A DNA stretch of 64,000 nt from Eretmocerus hayati (GCA_029851415.1 CM056742.1:11325736-11389735); one strand, 5' to 3'. Shown: positions 1 through 12,213, counted from the first letter of the stretch. Translations and numbers: made by a program. The notes: generated by a model from the letters alone, not told the origin.

Positions 1-3000
1 ATACAGTCACCACGAATCGATCATTATCATAGGAATAGGTGCAACTACTAATGTTCAACTGAAGACACGATTTGAATCTGGTCGTCCTCAAAGTTTGCTT
101 CTTCTGCGTTAATCGTCTGAGAACGGGATAAATGATGTTGCAGGTATTCATATTTTTTGGATGGGGCTCAAAAAAAATTGTTCTTTAGAGTTTTGATCAT
201 GTTGGACGGACTAGATGTTTGTCAAAAATTATTCTTGAATACAAATCCCATACAATATTTCTGAGTCAATAACAACTTACTCCAGTGCTTCAGAGGCCAA
301 CTCAGATGCATCATTCATTCTTTGAAACAAGTTCTTTTTGTAATCTTCAGCCACATGCTGTTTTTCAGTGCCAGTGATCGCATCATGATGTTGCAATACC
401 CCCATTATCTCTCGGAATGATTCCAATTTTTCACTATCTCGTTCATTGGTCAATACTCTTAACTGTTTGACTATCTATGGCAATTATGGGTCGCATGTGA
501 TCAGTACTCGTCGTTATAGAATGTGTAGTATTGCTGAAATTGGGGTACTGACCTGCAAAAAATTGTTTCCCATTTTTTCGCTATATTTCAATGTAGGTCT
601 GGAGGTGTAATAACCAGCCCAGTAGGATTTCGGACTACTGGCATATGGAAAAAAGTCCCCAGACTCTTCAGACCATGTCAAATTTTGCTCATTGACTGAC
701 TTTAGGTAGCAAGATGGTGTTGAATAAAATATTTTGTATGAATAGCCTTCGTATTTGTTTATGTAACTGAAAGAAATGAATTAAATAAGATGTCCCAATT
801 TTATTACCTACTAATGCTCATCCCAAGAAACAGTTCTTAAATTCTAAGAATCGTTTTTTTGATATATTTTTGATTCCGATGAGACAGTGGCTGGGTGTCA
901 CAACTAGTGAAGTTTTATCAAAGAATTGTCTTCGGTAACTAATCTTGTTTGCACACTAAAATGTTTACTCGTGGCTATTTCAGTATTCGAACTTTTTCTT
1001 GTTATGAACTCGTCCAAGAATTTACTGTTGTTCAAAGGTTGTTCAGAACCAGACGGAATAACTCAAGATAGTTTGGATATCGTGAAAATATGATATCCAA
1101 ACGAAGAAGTCATGACATGGAAACGTGATTGCGTTACATGGCATGCTTTCATGAAAATTTTTTTATAATATCATGTTTTCGTGATGTACGTTTACCTTCG
1201 TACATGGAAATATTTCGGGAATTTTCAAAGGTTAGTCAGATTATGGGAAGCTTGAGTACTACAAAAATTCATCATAGTAATAATGTCATATTTGTCCAAA
1301 ATCATCATCACGTTCTTGATTAAACCGTTATCACGTCGTCATATCATGTACATAATGTGGTTTTTCCAGTAAACTATAATTCGTTTTGGATTGAAGGATA
1401 ATTATGTGGAAAGAGAAATTTTGTATAATAGTTCTTACTTTATGAGTTTATCCATGCTCTCAAACCATTTGTATGCCCCTTCATAGGTGAAGTCATTACC
1501 CATTGTTATAAGAACATTCTTGGTTCTATAAGCTTTTGCTTGCTCTCGTGCATAAATCAAAAGTTGCTCAGCCTGTTCGACAAAAAATTTCATTGGATTT
1601 TTATTTATACAAATGTTATATTTCCAGGTACTCTCCAAATTATATTCACAATTTTCTTCTAATGTATTCAACTAGCCTTGAACTCATATTTTAAAATCAA
1701 TCATTACTTACTTTCGATGCAGCATTGTAACGCGTACTTCTAGGATTATCATCGATCTCTTGATCTGAACAATCTCTGTTGAGATCGAAACAGAAGTATT
1801 TTGGTGGATTATAATGCTTGTACAAGATCGATGTAAACAAGTCTGATGATTCACCTGTTGATGACATTGCATTTGTAATTGAGCTCATTTATCAATTGTA
1901 GTCCGGATTAGTTAATGATTTGTTTACCTAAATTTGGACTTCCTCTCCAGATGAACTCTGATCTTTTGTCACGTTCACGTTCTGCTCTGTCCTTGTAGTC
2001 TATTCTAGCAAAGAATAATCCATCAAATCCCATTTGTGCAAATATGGAGGCTTGTTCTTGTGAATGACCAAATGTGTCGATCTGCCAACCAATTTTTGGT
2101 CTGGCGCAGGATCCAAACGTGTCATTAAGGCGCCTGTAATCGTAACGAAACGCTTCAATTTCATTTTTCGATTTAGGGATTATGGATCTCGACACTCTGA
2201 ATCTCTTGCCCATAGTCACAGCATATTGAATTCTGCAGATTGGATCATGACCTGAGAACATTTTTTCATCTTCTCAGCTGGGACCTTTATCAGTAAGAAT
2301 GTATACTCAGCGCGGGAACACCGGTATGAGCTTCCTCATACCATCATCAAGAGGGACTGAATGTTTGATCCGGCGATTGGAAATCTCCAACACAAATAGG
2401 AGCCTGAAGTATGAAGAAACTCGCAAAGAATATTGCAATAATTCGTAAATTTAGAGGAGAAACACATGAAATCTTCGTGGCGATACCGATTTCTCTGATC
2501 AAAGTCTGAACTGCCCCAAGCATCCCAATTATAGCATGTCGATTGAAGAGCGAATATATTAATTACACAGGCTAACAAGAGAACAGTGACCTGTTCTAGA
2601 GACCAAACTCTTACACCTCTGGGGGAACCGTGCGCTAGATCCAGAAAACGCGGCAGTTTTACCGGGATAGCCCTAAATTTTTGAGAAAATCGAGGGCATT
2701 TTCTCTCGGAAGCCTAATACCAAATTTTTGACCTCGAATTCGAAAAACGGAAGGATATCACGTACGAACATGGCCTTCCCAAAACTGCCATTCAAGATGG
2801 TGATCCTGATCTCATACTCAGGATGAGTCTAGTGATCAATGACTCAATGTAGAACTCATGATCGAGAGCTCAAAGTGCCACTGATGACCGAGAACTTAAA
2901 GTGGCACACGTGATCACGACCTCAGAAAGGAAGTCGTGACGGACACTCGAAGTAGCATTAGTGATGGGGAATTCAAAGTGGCAGTGGTGATTGGGAACTA

Positions 3001-6000
3001 AATGTAGCAGTGATGACAAAGACTCGAAGGGGCACTAATGATCGAGGATTCAATGTGGCACTCGTATTCAAGACCTGTGGGTGTTAAACCTGATTCAGTG
3101 CTTAACGTGATCACGGAAGCCACATCATTCTCGATCACGAATGCCTCTTCGAGTCATGATCACGAGTGCCACATTAAGTTCCCGATCATGACGAGTTCCC
3201 TATCTAGTTCTCGATCACGTGTGCTCCTCTAAGTTCTCGATCAAAAGGGTCACATTGAGTCCTCGATCACAAGTGCCACTTAGAGCTTCCTATCACGAGT
3301 GCCCAATTGAGGTTACCGATCACGTGTGTGTGCTACTTCGAGACCTCGATAACGAGTTCCCTCGTGAGTTCCAGATAATAAGTGCCTCATTGAGTCTTCG
3401 AACACGAGGGCCACTCACTGTTTTCTACCTTAAGTGCCAGATTAAATTCTCGATCAAGAGTTCCCTTCTGAGTTCCCAATCACGTGTGGCACTTTGAGTT
3501 CTCGATCACAAGTTCCTTCGGGAGTTCCAACAAGTGCCACATTGAGTTTTCGATCAAAAGTTCCTGGTTGAGTTCCCAATCACGTGTGCCACTTTGAGTT
3601 CTCGATCACAAGAACCAAACTATATTCCCGATCACAAGTGCCACTTTGAGTTCTCGATCACGAGTGCCACATCGAGTTTCCGATCACGAGTTCCCTCTTG
3701 AGTTCCACATCACGTGTGCCACGCTGAGCTCCCGATCACTAGAGTCATTCGAGTACTGGATCAGGATCACCACCTTAAATGAAAATTCTGAAAGGCTATA
3801 TTTCGGCGTCAAACCCCATCTCTTCCTGAAATCGAAGTAAAAAATTTGTCATCGAAGTTCAGACAATTTTTCTCGATTTCCTCGATAATGTAGACCCGTC
3901 CGCAGAAAATAACGTTTTTTCGGATTCTAGCGCACAGTTCGCGTAAGGCTGTTCAGGCTGTGTCTCAGGAGAAGGGTATTTCTTTTTTATTGACCTGTGT
4001 TATCCAGCAATCAGTCCCAAAGATGATCACATATATAATCGATTTAAAATTCCAATTATCAAATGAATAATTCATAAACTCCATCTTGGAGTCTTAGCAT
4101 GGTTATTAAGTCAACAGAACAGTAGGTCTGATAAGAATTTTCAAAACATCGATTCATGTTAGATACTCTTTTATGAAGTGAAGAAAAGCATTAGTTCTGT
4201 ATAATCACGATACTTTTCATTCGATGATGTTAATCTTCAAACATAAGGAATATGTAGTCCCTTATAGCTGTCTTTTGCCTGCGATCCGCTTACGTCCATA
4301 AGTATAAGGGCAGAGGCCCCTTGCAAGTGCGTCAGTTTTGAAAAAGGCCATCCTCATAGACCAATAGTCTAAAAGGGATCCATTCGTCTTTACCGACTAC
4401 CGAATATTGGGATTGGCTCCTCAGCTCACGGACAAGCCCGCCCTTCGGTGGAAGCTCATACATGCATCCTTGGAGCGTATATTAGGCAACTCCTCCGTTT
4501 TTCGCATAGTGACGGGCTAACCCGTAAGATAGCTCGGCCACAAGTCTTATACCACTCACTCAAAGTCAGGTATTATGTGAGTCGATTCAAAATTTGAGAA
4601 ATCACGAACTTTGATAAAACTCATATTGAACCGTACAAATTTGGAGCGAGTAAAATTCATACTGATGCGAATCCGGAACTCTCAAAGTGTGAAATCTCAA
4701 GGTTTCGAAATATTCAAATTCAGAGCTCCAAAATTTTCTAGTAAAAATGTGAATTTTCCCGAATTTTGAATCAGACGAAATCAATCATTATTCCTGCCGA
4801 AGCCACGGATGAAGATGTGTGGTCTCAGCGCTTAAGCGGGTGCTGACCGAGGCCAGGGGTCGTTAATCGCCCTGCGCACAAAGCCGAGTATATTCGTCAT
4901 AACTAAGGGTGTTGATTTTGCGCTAGGACGAGTATACTGATCCAAATCATTTTCTAAAATAACTTTCGACTCATAGCGTATTAGGATACGTGCCATAGCG
5001 CGAATTGGAGCTGCGATGATTTTCCTGAAGATAGTTTGAATCAGATTCTCGATCAAGAGTTCTCTTTTGAGATAATTCGTTGCTATTGTAAAAGAAAAGC
5101 GATCGAAAACCATGAAATTTCATGAGGTTTATGCAAATTGTGGGTCAACTTTTGCATGTAAAAATAACATCCTAAACATGCTTTAATCGAGCTGAAACCC
5201 TTCTCCCAGAGATTTAACGATCGGAGAATCCGATTCCGCCCTTCAAAAATCGAGATTCAGAATGGTGGATCTAATACGGCGGATTTTCAGATCGAAGAGG
5301 TGTGAAAACAGAGTTACCATCGCATTTTGTATTCTGAAACGTTCACTCGGGGATTTCGAGGCCGGAAAATTCACACCCGCCCTTGAAAAATCAGAATTTA
5401 AGAATGGCGGGTCCAATATGGCGGATTTTCAGATCCACAATTTGTGGAAAGGATTTTCGAGGTTGGGAAATCCAATATGATGGATTTCCAGATCGTAATA
5501 ACGAAATTTTTACACGAAGAACCTTTTTTGCAACTTGCCGTTCCGCCTCTGGAACGCATAAATTACTCTTTTGGGCATCGAATTCGTATTCAGCGACCCC
5601 GAAACTATGAAGGTGAACACTTTCCTCGGTCATCCAAGCTTGTAAAATGCATTTGGGGACGGGAAATATTGAGAAATTGAATACGCAGGAGGGTTAACCC
5701 AGGAGTGATTATCCCAAAAGTGTTCTAACTTTCCTACGCGAATTGCAGGACGAACCAAATTTACATGGAGTACACCAGCCTCAGGGATAACTCCTGCCAA
5801 CTGGCTTTGGACCGAGGCCTGTGAATGGTACATATAATAAAAATCATACCTGAATCCCCATGTTAATTGATCGATTATTGATTGATAGTGAGTCACAGCT
5901 TCGTCATTCATACTCCATCCTCCGCCAATAATTTCAAGTCTACCTTCTTCGATCAACATTCGAACATTCCTTTTCGTTTCTTGATTTTGATCATTCCACC

Positions 6001-6770
6001 ACCGCCATAGAAACGCTGTCTCGACGTAGATGAATCTGTAGAATGTAAATGAAAGCTTAGTATTGAGATACATTTCCACGTGAAAATCGAGTGGTGAGTA
6101 TTTTTTTTTCTCCACTCACTAGGAGAGGTCATCACATCCGGATCACGGATTTGGCTGAAACTTTGGGAATAGTCTTCTTTTAGTGCCAAAAGATGAAACC
6201 CAAAATTATAGACCCTAACGTTCAACCGGTTTCGAACTACATCTTCAGGCATTAGTATTGTTCATATGGGACCCTGTTAAAAATTATACATATATGTATA
6301 CCTGCAATGCTAATGTCCGTGGCTGTAGCTCGGAAACGCTTGAGCGTGAGGGTCTATAATTTTGGATTTCATCTTTTTGTGTTAATAGAAGACTATTCCC
6401 GAAGTTTCAGCCAAATCCGTGATTCGGATGTGATGACCTCTCCTGGTCGGAGTGGTAACGAAATATCTCTCACTTTCTGAACTACGATATCAAAAAATGC
6501 TTCAAATACTTGCTTACCTTCTGGTTGGATTTCTTAAAAGCTGATCTACTACTCTATCGAGTATACAATGCACACAAGCATCGTGTATTGCATTGTCAGC
6601 TATAATTCAAAGTATTTATCAGTTGAATTTTGATGAGTGTCGTTAGGATTGGTGTAAGAAAACTTACTTCCTTCGTAGTATTGATCAACTGTCTTGAGCC
6701 ATCCAACATCATCGTGAGTGTGAGGAACCAAGTGAATGTTCAATTTATTCTTATCACTCACTGGACAAGC
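1..6770 (-). CDS. MAN2B1: Lysosomal alpha-mannosidase (GH38), nine exons, partial at left edge
   Basis: Hydrolyses terminal alpha-mannose from glycoprotein N-glycans in the lysosome. Exons on the minus strand, in reading order: 6668-6770, 6518-6599, 5850-6035, 1928-2133, 1712-1854, 1439-1572, 553-766, 281-474 and 1-116 (cut by the window). Every junction is GT-AG and phases agree throughout, giving about 459 codons without a stop. Family landmarks appear in order: HTHDDVGW (zinc His and Asp), [35 protein letters not shown] (nucleophile Asp), [19 protein letters not shown] and [10 protein letters not shown] (zinc His). The known enzyme is about 1,000 residues, so the C-terminal half lies off the left edge. 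The signal-peptide exon upstream of 6770 was not identified. Oddity: the usual Pro after the nucleophile Asp is Thr. The symbol is that of the human orthologue. Family assignment is very secure; an acceptor could be off by a few bases. Confidence 0.93.
2835..3770. repeat. 26-bp minisatellite with internal strand switch
   Basis: Units of about 26 bp, consensus near CGATCACGAGTGCCAC followed by TTGAGTTCTC, with variants up to about 31 bp. From about 3120 to 3770 they run in one orientation; from about 2835 to 3110 the same unit appears as its reverse complement (GTGGCAC and CTCAA words). The whole array could fold into an imperfect hairpin. It lies in the largest intron (2134-5849) of the mannosidase gene. 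The short open frames across it come only from the lack of stops in the unit. Confidence 0.85.
3780..5236. other. Intronic sequence, no gene recognised
   Basis: Remainder of the long mannosidase intron. About 4250-4560 is richer in G+C than its surroundings and reads like an old insertion, but nothing is recognisable. The open frame at 4832-5113 (minus) has no family features. Confidence 0.5.
5237..5495. repeat. Tandem repeat, about 145-bp spacing
   Basis: Two clear copies and a third partial one of a block containing CCGCCCTT, AAAAATC, then ATGGCGG and GGCGGATTTTCAGATC (about 5237-5310 and 5382-5455; partial near 5473). It lies in the same mannosidase intron, just upstream of the exon at 5850-6035. 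Confidence 0.6.
6121..6444. mobile_element. Foldback (hairpin) element in a mannosidase intron
   Basis: Arms of about 95 bp (6121-6216 and 6350-6444) are inverted copies with few mismatches, around a 133-bp centre containing ATACATATATGTATAC. No coding capacity. Part of the centre and inner arm (CAATGCTAATGTC, GGCTGTAGCTC) resembles the centre of the hairpin at 47750-48079, so both probably belong to one foldback/MITE family. It lies between exons 6518-6599 and 5850-6035. Confidence 0.75.
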
Positions 6771-7767
6771 CTAGAGCAACGAGAGATAGAGCAGTAAGGA
6801 TAATTGAACTCCATAACCTGTGACTAATCACTTCATTCGGAAGTGACAATTATTTTATGAAAAATTTTTAGTAGCCTTCGAAAAATTTGGGCTTTTATAT
6901 GAAATGACATCTCGAAGAAGAGCAAACTTTTCATTATCTCTTTCACATGTGCTTTTAGAGTAATAGAAAAATATATCAGCAACTTCTGTGATCCATTCGA
7001 ATGTCATGTATATGGAGAGATCTCAGAAACTTTTTACTTCCGACCTCAAAAAGTAAAATAGTGGCAAAAGTCGAGATCCATGTTTGAAATTTTGCAGATA
7101 ACTTTCCTAAAGATCACGGAACATAATAATATGTGTGGACGTGATACAAAGGAACGCTAAAAAAGTTTTGCATAGGATTCCAGAGGCTATACAGCTATCA
7201 ACTCTATCTTGTACTGCTCCAAATCGCTTTGGAATCGCCGTTGACCGAAATAAATTCGGATTCTGAGGATCTTCCGGATAATAAAGAAGACGTATTTTCA
7301 GGCAGCTTTCTGGGCCCTATCGGGTTTAGGTCCCCAGAAATGGTAAAAATAAATCATGGGTAACCCTGATGTTTCCCGATCTAATCCGATTCCTTGGCTT
7401 TCCCGTTGATGCGTGATCTACATCGATTTTATTACAACTTCTTCATTTTTACGTGAGTCACACAATGAACTTATCACGGAGTATTTCTCTCTGAAATGCG
7501 TTGAAAAACGAGTTGAAAAATGCATGAGCTTAAGAACAAGATTAATGAATTCTTGTAAGAATGGGTCGAGAAATCTTCTAACGCGTGCCACGGCTGAGTG
7601 CATGGAGCTCAGCTAAAACATTGTGAGAAGTCACATGAGATTCTTTGGACAACGTACTCACTTTTTCTCAAGCTTTTCCTCTTAAATATTGAGATTGGTG
7701 TCTTATCGATCTTGAAGGACGGTGGGGAATTAAATAAATTCCCAAAATTTCGTGATGGAACTTTTAT

Positions 7768-7810
7768 TACGACGTTTCGTTCACAAAGATTCGTGGACCT
7801 CATTAGGTTT
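7768..7810 (-). ncRNA. Degenerate hammerhead in left arm
   Basis: Inverted counterpart of the motif at 7995-8045. On the minus strand the core reads CTAATGA (7800-7806), so the invariant G5 is A, and stem II has a mismatch (GTCCAC/GTGAAC). GAAACGTC remains. Probably inactive. Confidence 0.6.
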
Positions 7811-7994
7811 GGGTTTTTGTTATTCTTTAGATCGACATGGTATATATTGAGCGATCTTGTGCTGGAAACCATCAGACATTGGTGTGAGTTCACTCTGTTT
7901 ACCTGTATTGACATGCCTGATTGTATTGATTATGTCTGGTCTCCAGCACAAGATCGCTCAATACATACCATGTCGATCTAAAGAATAACAAAAA

Positions 7995-8045
7995 CCCAAG
8001 CCTGATGAGGTCCACGAATCTTTGTGGACGAAACGTCGTAATAAA
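7995..8045 (+). ncRNA. Hammerhead ribozyme motif in miniature element
   Basis: CTGATGA (8002-8008) is followed by a 6-bp stem II (GTCCAC 8010-8015 with GTGGAC 8024-8029, 8-nt loop), GAAA (8030-8033) and CGTC (8034-8037), predicting cleavage after 8037. All invariant core bases are present. Stem III is only about two pairs and stem I looks weak here, as reported for the minimal hammerheads of Penelope-like elements. Activity is inferred, not shown. Confidence 0.7.
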
Positions 8046-8173
8046 AGTTCCATCACGAAATTTTGGGAATTGATTCAATTCCCCACCGCCCTTCACGATC
8101 GATAAGACACCAACTTCAATATTTATCATCAAGGACGAAAAATCTACAATATCTCTCATGCTTTCCTCTTAAA

Positions 8174-10950
8174 GTCTGTTGCTCTGGTCCATGACAATAA
8201 TTTCCAACGTTATGTATTATATCCCTCATCTAATCTTAAAAATCTTGTTATTATAAGATGATCTATGTTGAGATGCGATGGAGTAGAATGGGTCAACCGC
8301 GGATCATTATTTGGAGACGCTTACTCATCGCGGGTCAACTTACTCACATCTCCAGCATATTGGGTTAGTGTGAAAATTAACTCAATTGCCCGAACCTGTC
8401 ATGAAAACGACAAGAGAATAAACCATTTATAGAGGATAACAAAAAGTGCCCGCCGCTACAGGGTGAAACATCTATTATAATCAATTAGGCTGCGATACAT
8501 ACGTTCGAGAAAAAAGTGTCAATCTAATAAAGGTGTCCGCCTCATAGAAATGTGTATACTCAGGCGCGCCCGTTGCAAAACAAATTGCCCGCAAAAATAG
8601 TGCGCATGATAGAGGTGTCCAAATAGAGAGTTTTTATTTCAATCCCTTGTTATGGTTATGATTTTGGTTACACGTGTCATTATTTCATGCATTTATCATC
8701 AAATATATGTGAAACACACTTCGGCATTATTGTGTGAATGAGAAAGAAATGTAAACGTTGATTTATTGCCATCTTTCTCGATTTTTAATGGTAATATTAT
8801 TGTACGGCAGCTCAAACATTGAATGAATTTTAATTTATTCCCCCGGCTAATGGCAATGAGTAAAAAACGGCAGCAGGTGTAGATGCTGATGAGGAATCTA
8901 ATAAATCTATTGAGTTTTTCAAATTTTATGATTCGTGTACATGGGAACATATGTTGTATGCCTTGGGCTTTACTCATGAATGAGTATGTTTAACGATGAG
9001 TCCAAAAATCTGTAGCTTTTGTATCATTTTAACATATTATATATGTAAATATAACAGATGTTTTTGGTTTTTGATTGACCATACTCGGCCCTCCAAAATT
9101 CAAATTCTCCAACATTTTCCCATTCTATGGGATGGGAATGCTTCTTGAGCTGTAAATTTTTATAATTCACGAGTAAGAAATTTGTGACGGATCTTAAAAT
9201 TTGAGTAGGAACCTCAGATCAACCAAAGGTATGGTTCACACTGGTCAAGAGCGGGAAAGTATTTTCTCATGGAAACCGTGAAGGAAAATGATTTGACATG
9301 ACTAAAGATCCCTTCCAGACTAATGCATTCGAGTTATTCTCCTATTTTCGCAATACACTTCTTATGTATTGAGAATTTTTCAGCTGCGCTTTTGATGAAG
9401 TGAATTTAAAGTGAAAGTAAAGCTTACGCAGCTCATAATTTTGAAAATTCGCTCAATTAATAGAATGAATTCAAGTGCACATTCTAATTTTTAACAGGTG
9501 TTTCTAAAAAGACCCCTGTCTTACTTTATTCCATGTTTCGCGGACATCAATCTATCACATGATTCGTGAATAAAGAATTCAAAGAATCTTAATCAAACAT
9601 GGAAGGTCAATTTTCAACTTTTTCCTGCAGTAAAAGATGATATTTCAAATCCGATTGACTAATACATATGAAAAACTTACTGAATATCCACAAGTGCTCG
9701 AACCGCTAAGTTGGTCAAGAGCGTTTACATTTGTGCTCAAGTTCACGATCAGAAGAATTTTCAAAACACATGATAATATTGTGATGATGACTGAAGATCC
9801 CATTTCAAATAAAATTCCTGATGAGGATCTGATTTGAAAGTGATGAACCGGCTACAAACGATCACTAACTGTCAGTCAAAAATTTTGTTATATTTAAGCT
9901 TCTTTGGGTAGCTTTGAAATGCTATAATACGCGTGGAGGTTAACAGATCGAGAGTAGGGGAGAATACCGCCGTCGAGTTCATTAGCTATGACATAATAGG
10001 GAATACATAGAGCTGTGAAAGATTATTATTCGAATAGACTACGACTCACATTTTCCCAGGTGTTGCACATTCTTAGATGTCTATTTGAACGCATCAGTGA
10101 ACTGATGTTAACCATTTATATGGTGCCGTCGTCAATTATACTGGCTCACTGAAAATGATATCTGTGTACTTATTTTACAAAATTTAAAATGGGCCATACC
10201 CGATATTCTCTCAAATGTGTCCATGGTAAGTGTACTCAATAACTTAATTGATGCATGACCTTCAAAACGAGATGGAACTTATTCAATTCAGAAGCGTCCA
10301 GACCGATTCATCTTATTTTTACAGGAAGTGTTTTCTGAAGGTTTCAGGTGGATCTAATTTACTCATGGAGAATCTAACTTCACCTCATACAAAAGTAGGC
10401 CACTCCTGGGGTAACAATTCTTCGTAATCTTGATATCTCCTGGGTGTCTGTATTGCGATATCTGGAAGCTAAAGATACATATATCAAGCGATCCTCTTCT
10501 GACCATAACAGTAATTCTGGCTCCGAGCTAGAAAAGCTTATTTTGTGCAATTCATGATGAAATGACCTTCGAGTACAACTAGTGCGTGCGATGACTACTT
10601 CGTGAAAAACATCGTGATCGAGAGATTTCTTCAGCCTTAGTTTGTTTTCAGAGTTATCATTGATTATTGCTTAAAAAAATCGCAAAATCAACGATATTAC
10701 AACTAAGATTCTTATCTGCGGGATGGTGCAGGGTTTCATAAAATATTCCTACGGCTATTGTTTTCTTCAATTCTGTTCGTCACGGAGGAAGTAAAGATAC
10801 ACATTTCTACATCATTTGAGTCACTTGCGTTAAAAGTTAACAATCTATTTAGGACTCACTATCCAAATTAAACAGCTATAGCAATCTCACATGATTTTTC
10901 ATGTTGTTAGACATTCCGGCACTCTCATCAACTAATAGAACATTACGCGT
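8174..10950. other. No gene seen; decayed flank of the pseudogene unit
   Basis: AT-rich with only short frames. About 8485-8640 carries several GTGTCCGC/AGGTGTCC words resembling pogo-type subterminal repeats. From about 10400 to 10950 the sequence is recognisably related to 39100-39590, downstream of the intact chitin-binding gene (shared CTTCTTCTGACCATA-like and GACTACTTCGTG stretches). It is therefore the 3' flank of the duplicated unit. Confidence 0.5.
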
Positions 10951-10958
10951 CGAGTGCT

Positions 10959-11042
10959 GGAAACATTTTTCCTTCGGGAAACCAAGCTGGACGTGGGCGA
11001 TGACAATGTCCACCTTGGTTTTCCCGAAGGAAAAATGTTTCC
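10959..11042. repeat. Long near-perfect hairpin
   Basis: Arms 10959-10992 and 11008-11042 are near-perfect reverse complements of about 34 bp, around a 15-nt loop (arm contains TTTTTCCTTCGGGAAACCA). Size and shape would suit a small-RNA precursor, but it lies inside an insertion (about 10951-12770) that interrupts the flank conserved with 39465-39600, so it may simply be the end of a mobile element. Confidence 0.7.
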
Positions 11043-11199
11043 GCACGAGATGCGTATGCAGTTTTATACGTCTGTACGCAGAAATACGCTGTTTCTTCGT
11101 ATGGACGTATAAAGATTATTATGATCATTTCAAAATTAGAAAAACAGTAGAACCTTGAATTTCAACGCTTGATTTGATTTCCATTGGCTTCTATATGGG

Positions 11200-12170
11200 A
11201 CTAAACTCTTGGAATAGCGGACACTCGCAATAGCAGACACGCCGCAATAGCGGACAAAATGTTTCGATCCAGTGTAATTTCACCTTGCGATAGCGGACAC
11301 CCAACTTTTCCTTCCAAAATTCGAGTTATTCTCGAACATTGATATGATTAGAAGGGAAATCGAATCACGTGCGAAACGCAGCGATTCTCATTGTCAGGAA
11401 TCAACACAGCTGTTCAGTTTTCACAAGTATTGACTTCGCATGTTTATCCATAGCAATTGTTCGGAGTTGTTCTCGTCAGTACTTCCTCGCATTTCAAAGT
11501 ATATCAAAGTAAACATGGCACAGAAACAGAAAAGATTGACCATCAGAGATAAATTAGAAATCGTAGAAGTTTGTGAGAAAGAGAATTTATCTCTCCGTGA
11601 TGCTGCTGTGAGATTTGGTACAGGAACAACACAGGTTGGTGAGATGATAAAACACAAGAAAAACCTCCGTGCGATAGTTGCAAAAAATGGGTGCAAATTC
11701 ATAATGATATGAGCGAGTTGAATGAGCTATTGACCGGATTCGGATGTCCAGCTGACCGGGATGTAAATATTGACAGCGTTGTTCCCATTGAAAGTACATC
11801 AATAAATATGTATACAAGAAGATGATTGAAGAGGAGCCATCGCAAGAGAGCGACAACGAGTCAGAGGATGCAATGGAAGCACGCAAGAAATCTCTGATGA
11901 TGTCTGATTCCTATTACCCATGCTGATGTGCAGAAATGCTTATCAACCTTAAAAACTTTACTTGCCAAAAATAATTCATTGTCTTGTTTGTCAAAAATTT
12001 CAAAATTTGAAATGCATTATGGAACTGACATAATATGTAAACGAACAAAGCAAACACCTATATCTGAGTATTTATCTAAAAATAATCATAAGGGTGTCTA
12101 TGATCTCATTTTTTTCGGAACGTATGCTTCTATGCTGACTAACTCCAGATGACTCTGGTGATAATAAAAA
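11200..12170 (+). mobile_element. Pogo/Tigger-like DNA transposon remnant
   Basis: Starts with repeated GCAATAGCGGACA-type words (about 11212-11312), like pogo-family subterminal transposase-binding sites. Next comes the N-terminal helix-turn-helix of a pogo/CENP-B-like transposase (from 11515) and, after an internal deletion and frameshifts, a Ser/Glu-rich stretch and tail resembling the transposase C-terminus (about 11815-12090). The catalytic DDE core is missing, so it cannot be autonomous. No clear 3' terminal repeat was found. Confidence 0.7.
11515..11712 (+). pseudogene. Pogo-like transposase N-terminus (CENP-B-type HTH), truncated
   Basis: From the ATG at 11515 the frame reads MAQKQKRLTIRDKLEIVEVC and continues through SLRDAAVRFG and QVGEMIKHKK, the DNA-binding CENP-B N-terminal helix-turn-helix of pogo/Tigger transposases. 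It then goes out of frame and stops at 11710-11712 after about 65 residues. The family protein is several hundred residues long and the DDE domain is absent. Confidence 0.75.
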
Positions 12171-12213
12171 ACGAGTGGGAAGGTTTCATGAATTTCACAT
12201 GGATAAACATGTA

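Larger units (their letters stand above)
7687..8161. mobile_element. ORF-less Penelope-derived element: two 3' ends head to head
   Basis: Inverted arms of about 190 bp (about 7687-7870 and 7942-8130) flank a short centre. The insertion is bounded by the 12-bp direct repeat TTTCCTCTTAAA (7675-7686 and 8162-8173), as expected of a target-site duplication. The right arm runs about 30 bp further than the left and ends in an AAGGACGAA-containing tail, exactly as in the large Penelope composite at 32029-38607. The hammerhead-like block with CGAAACGTC is also shared. No protein is encoded. It is best explained as a non-autonomous, inverted and severely 5'-truncated Penelope-like insertion. Confidence 0.75.

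Noticed and set aside
2336..2578. Minus-strand frame with a hydrophobic, signal-like start
   Set aside because: Lies inside a mannosidase intron, has no match to a mannosidase first exon and no splice partner in phase.
3038..3840. Several open frames
   Set aside because: Products of the 26-bp minisatellite; Ser/Arg-rich translations without domains.
8002..8037. Chance resemblance to a hammerhead as an explanation
   Set aside because: Core, stem II and GAAACGTC are all in place and recur in the same position of the related Penelope copies, so coincidence is unlikely.
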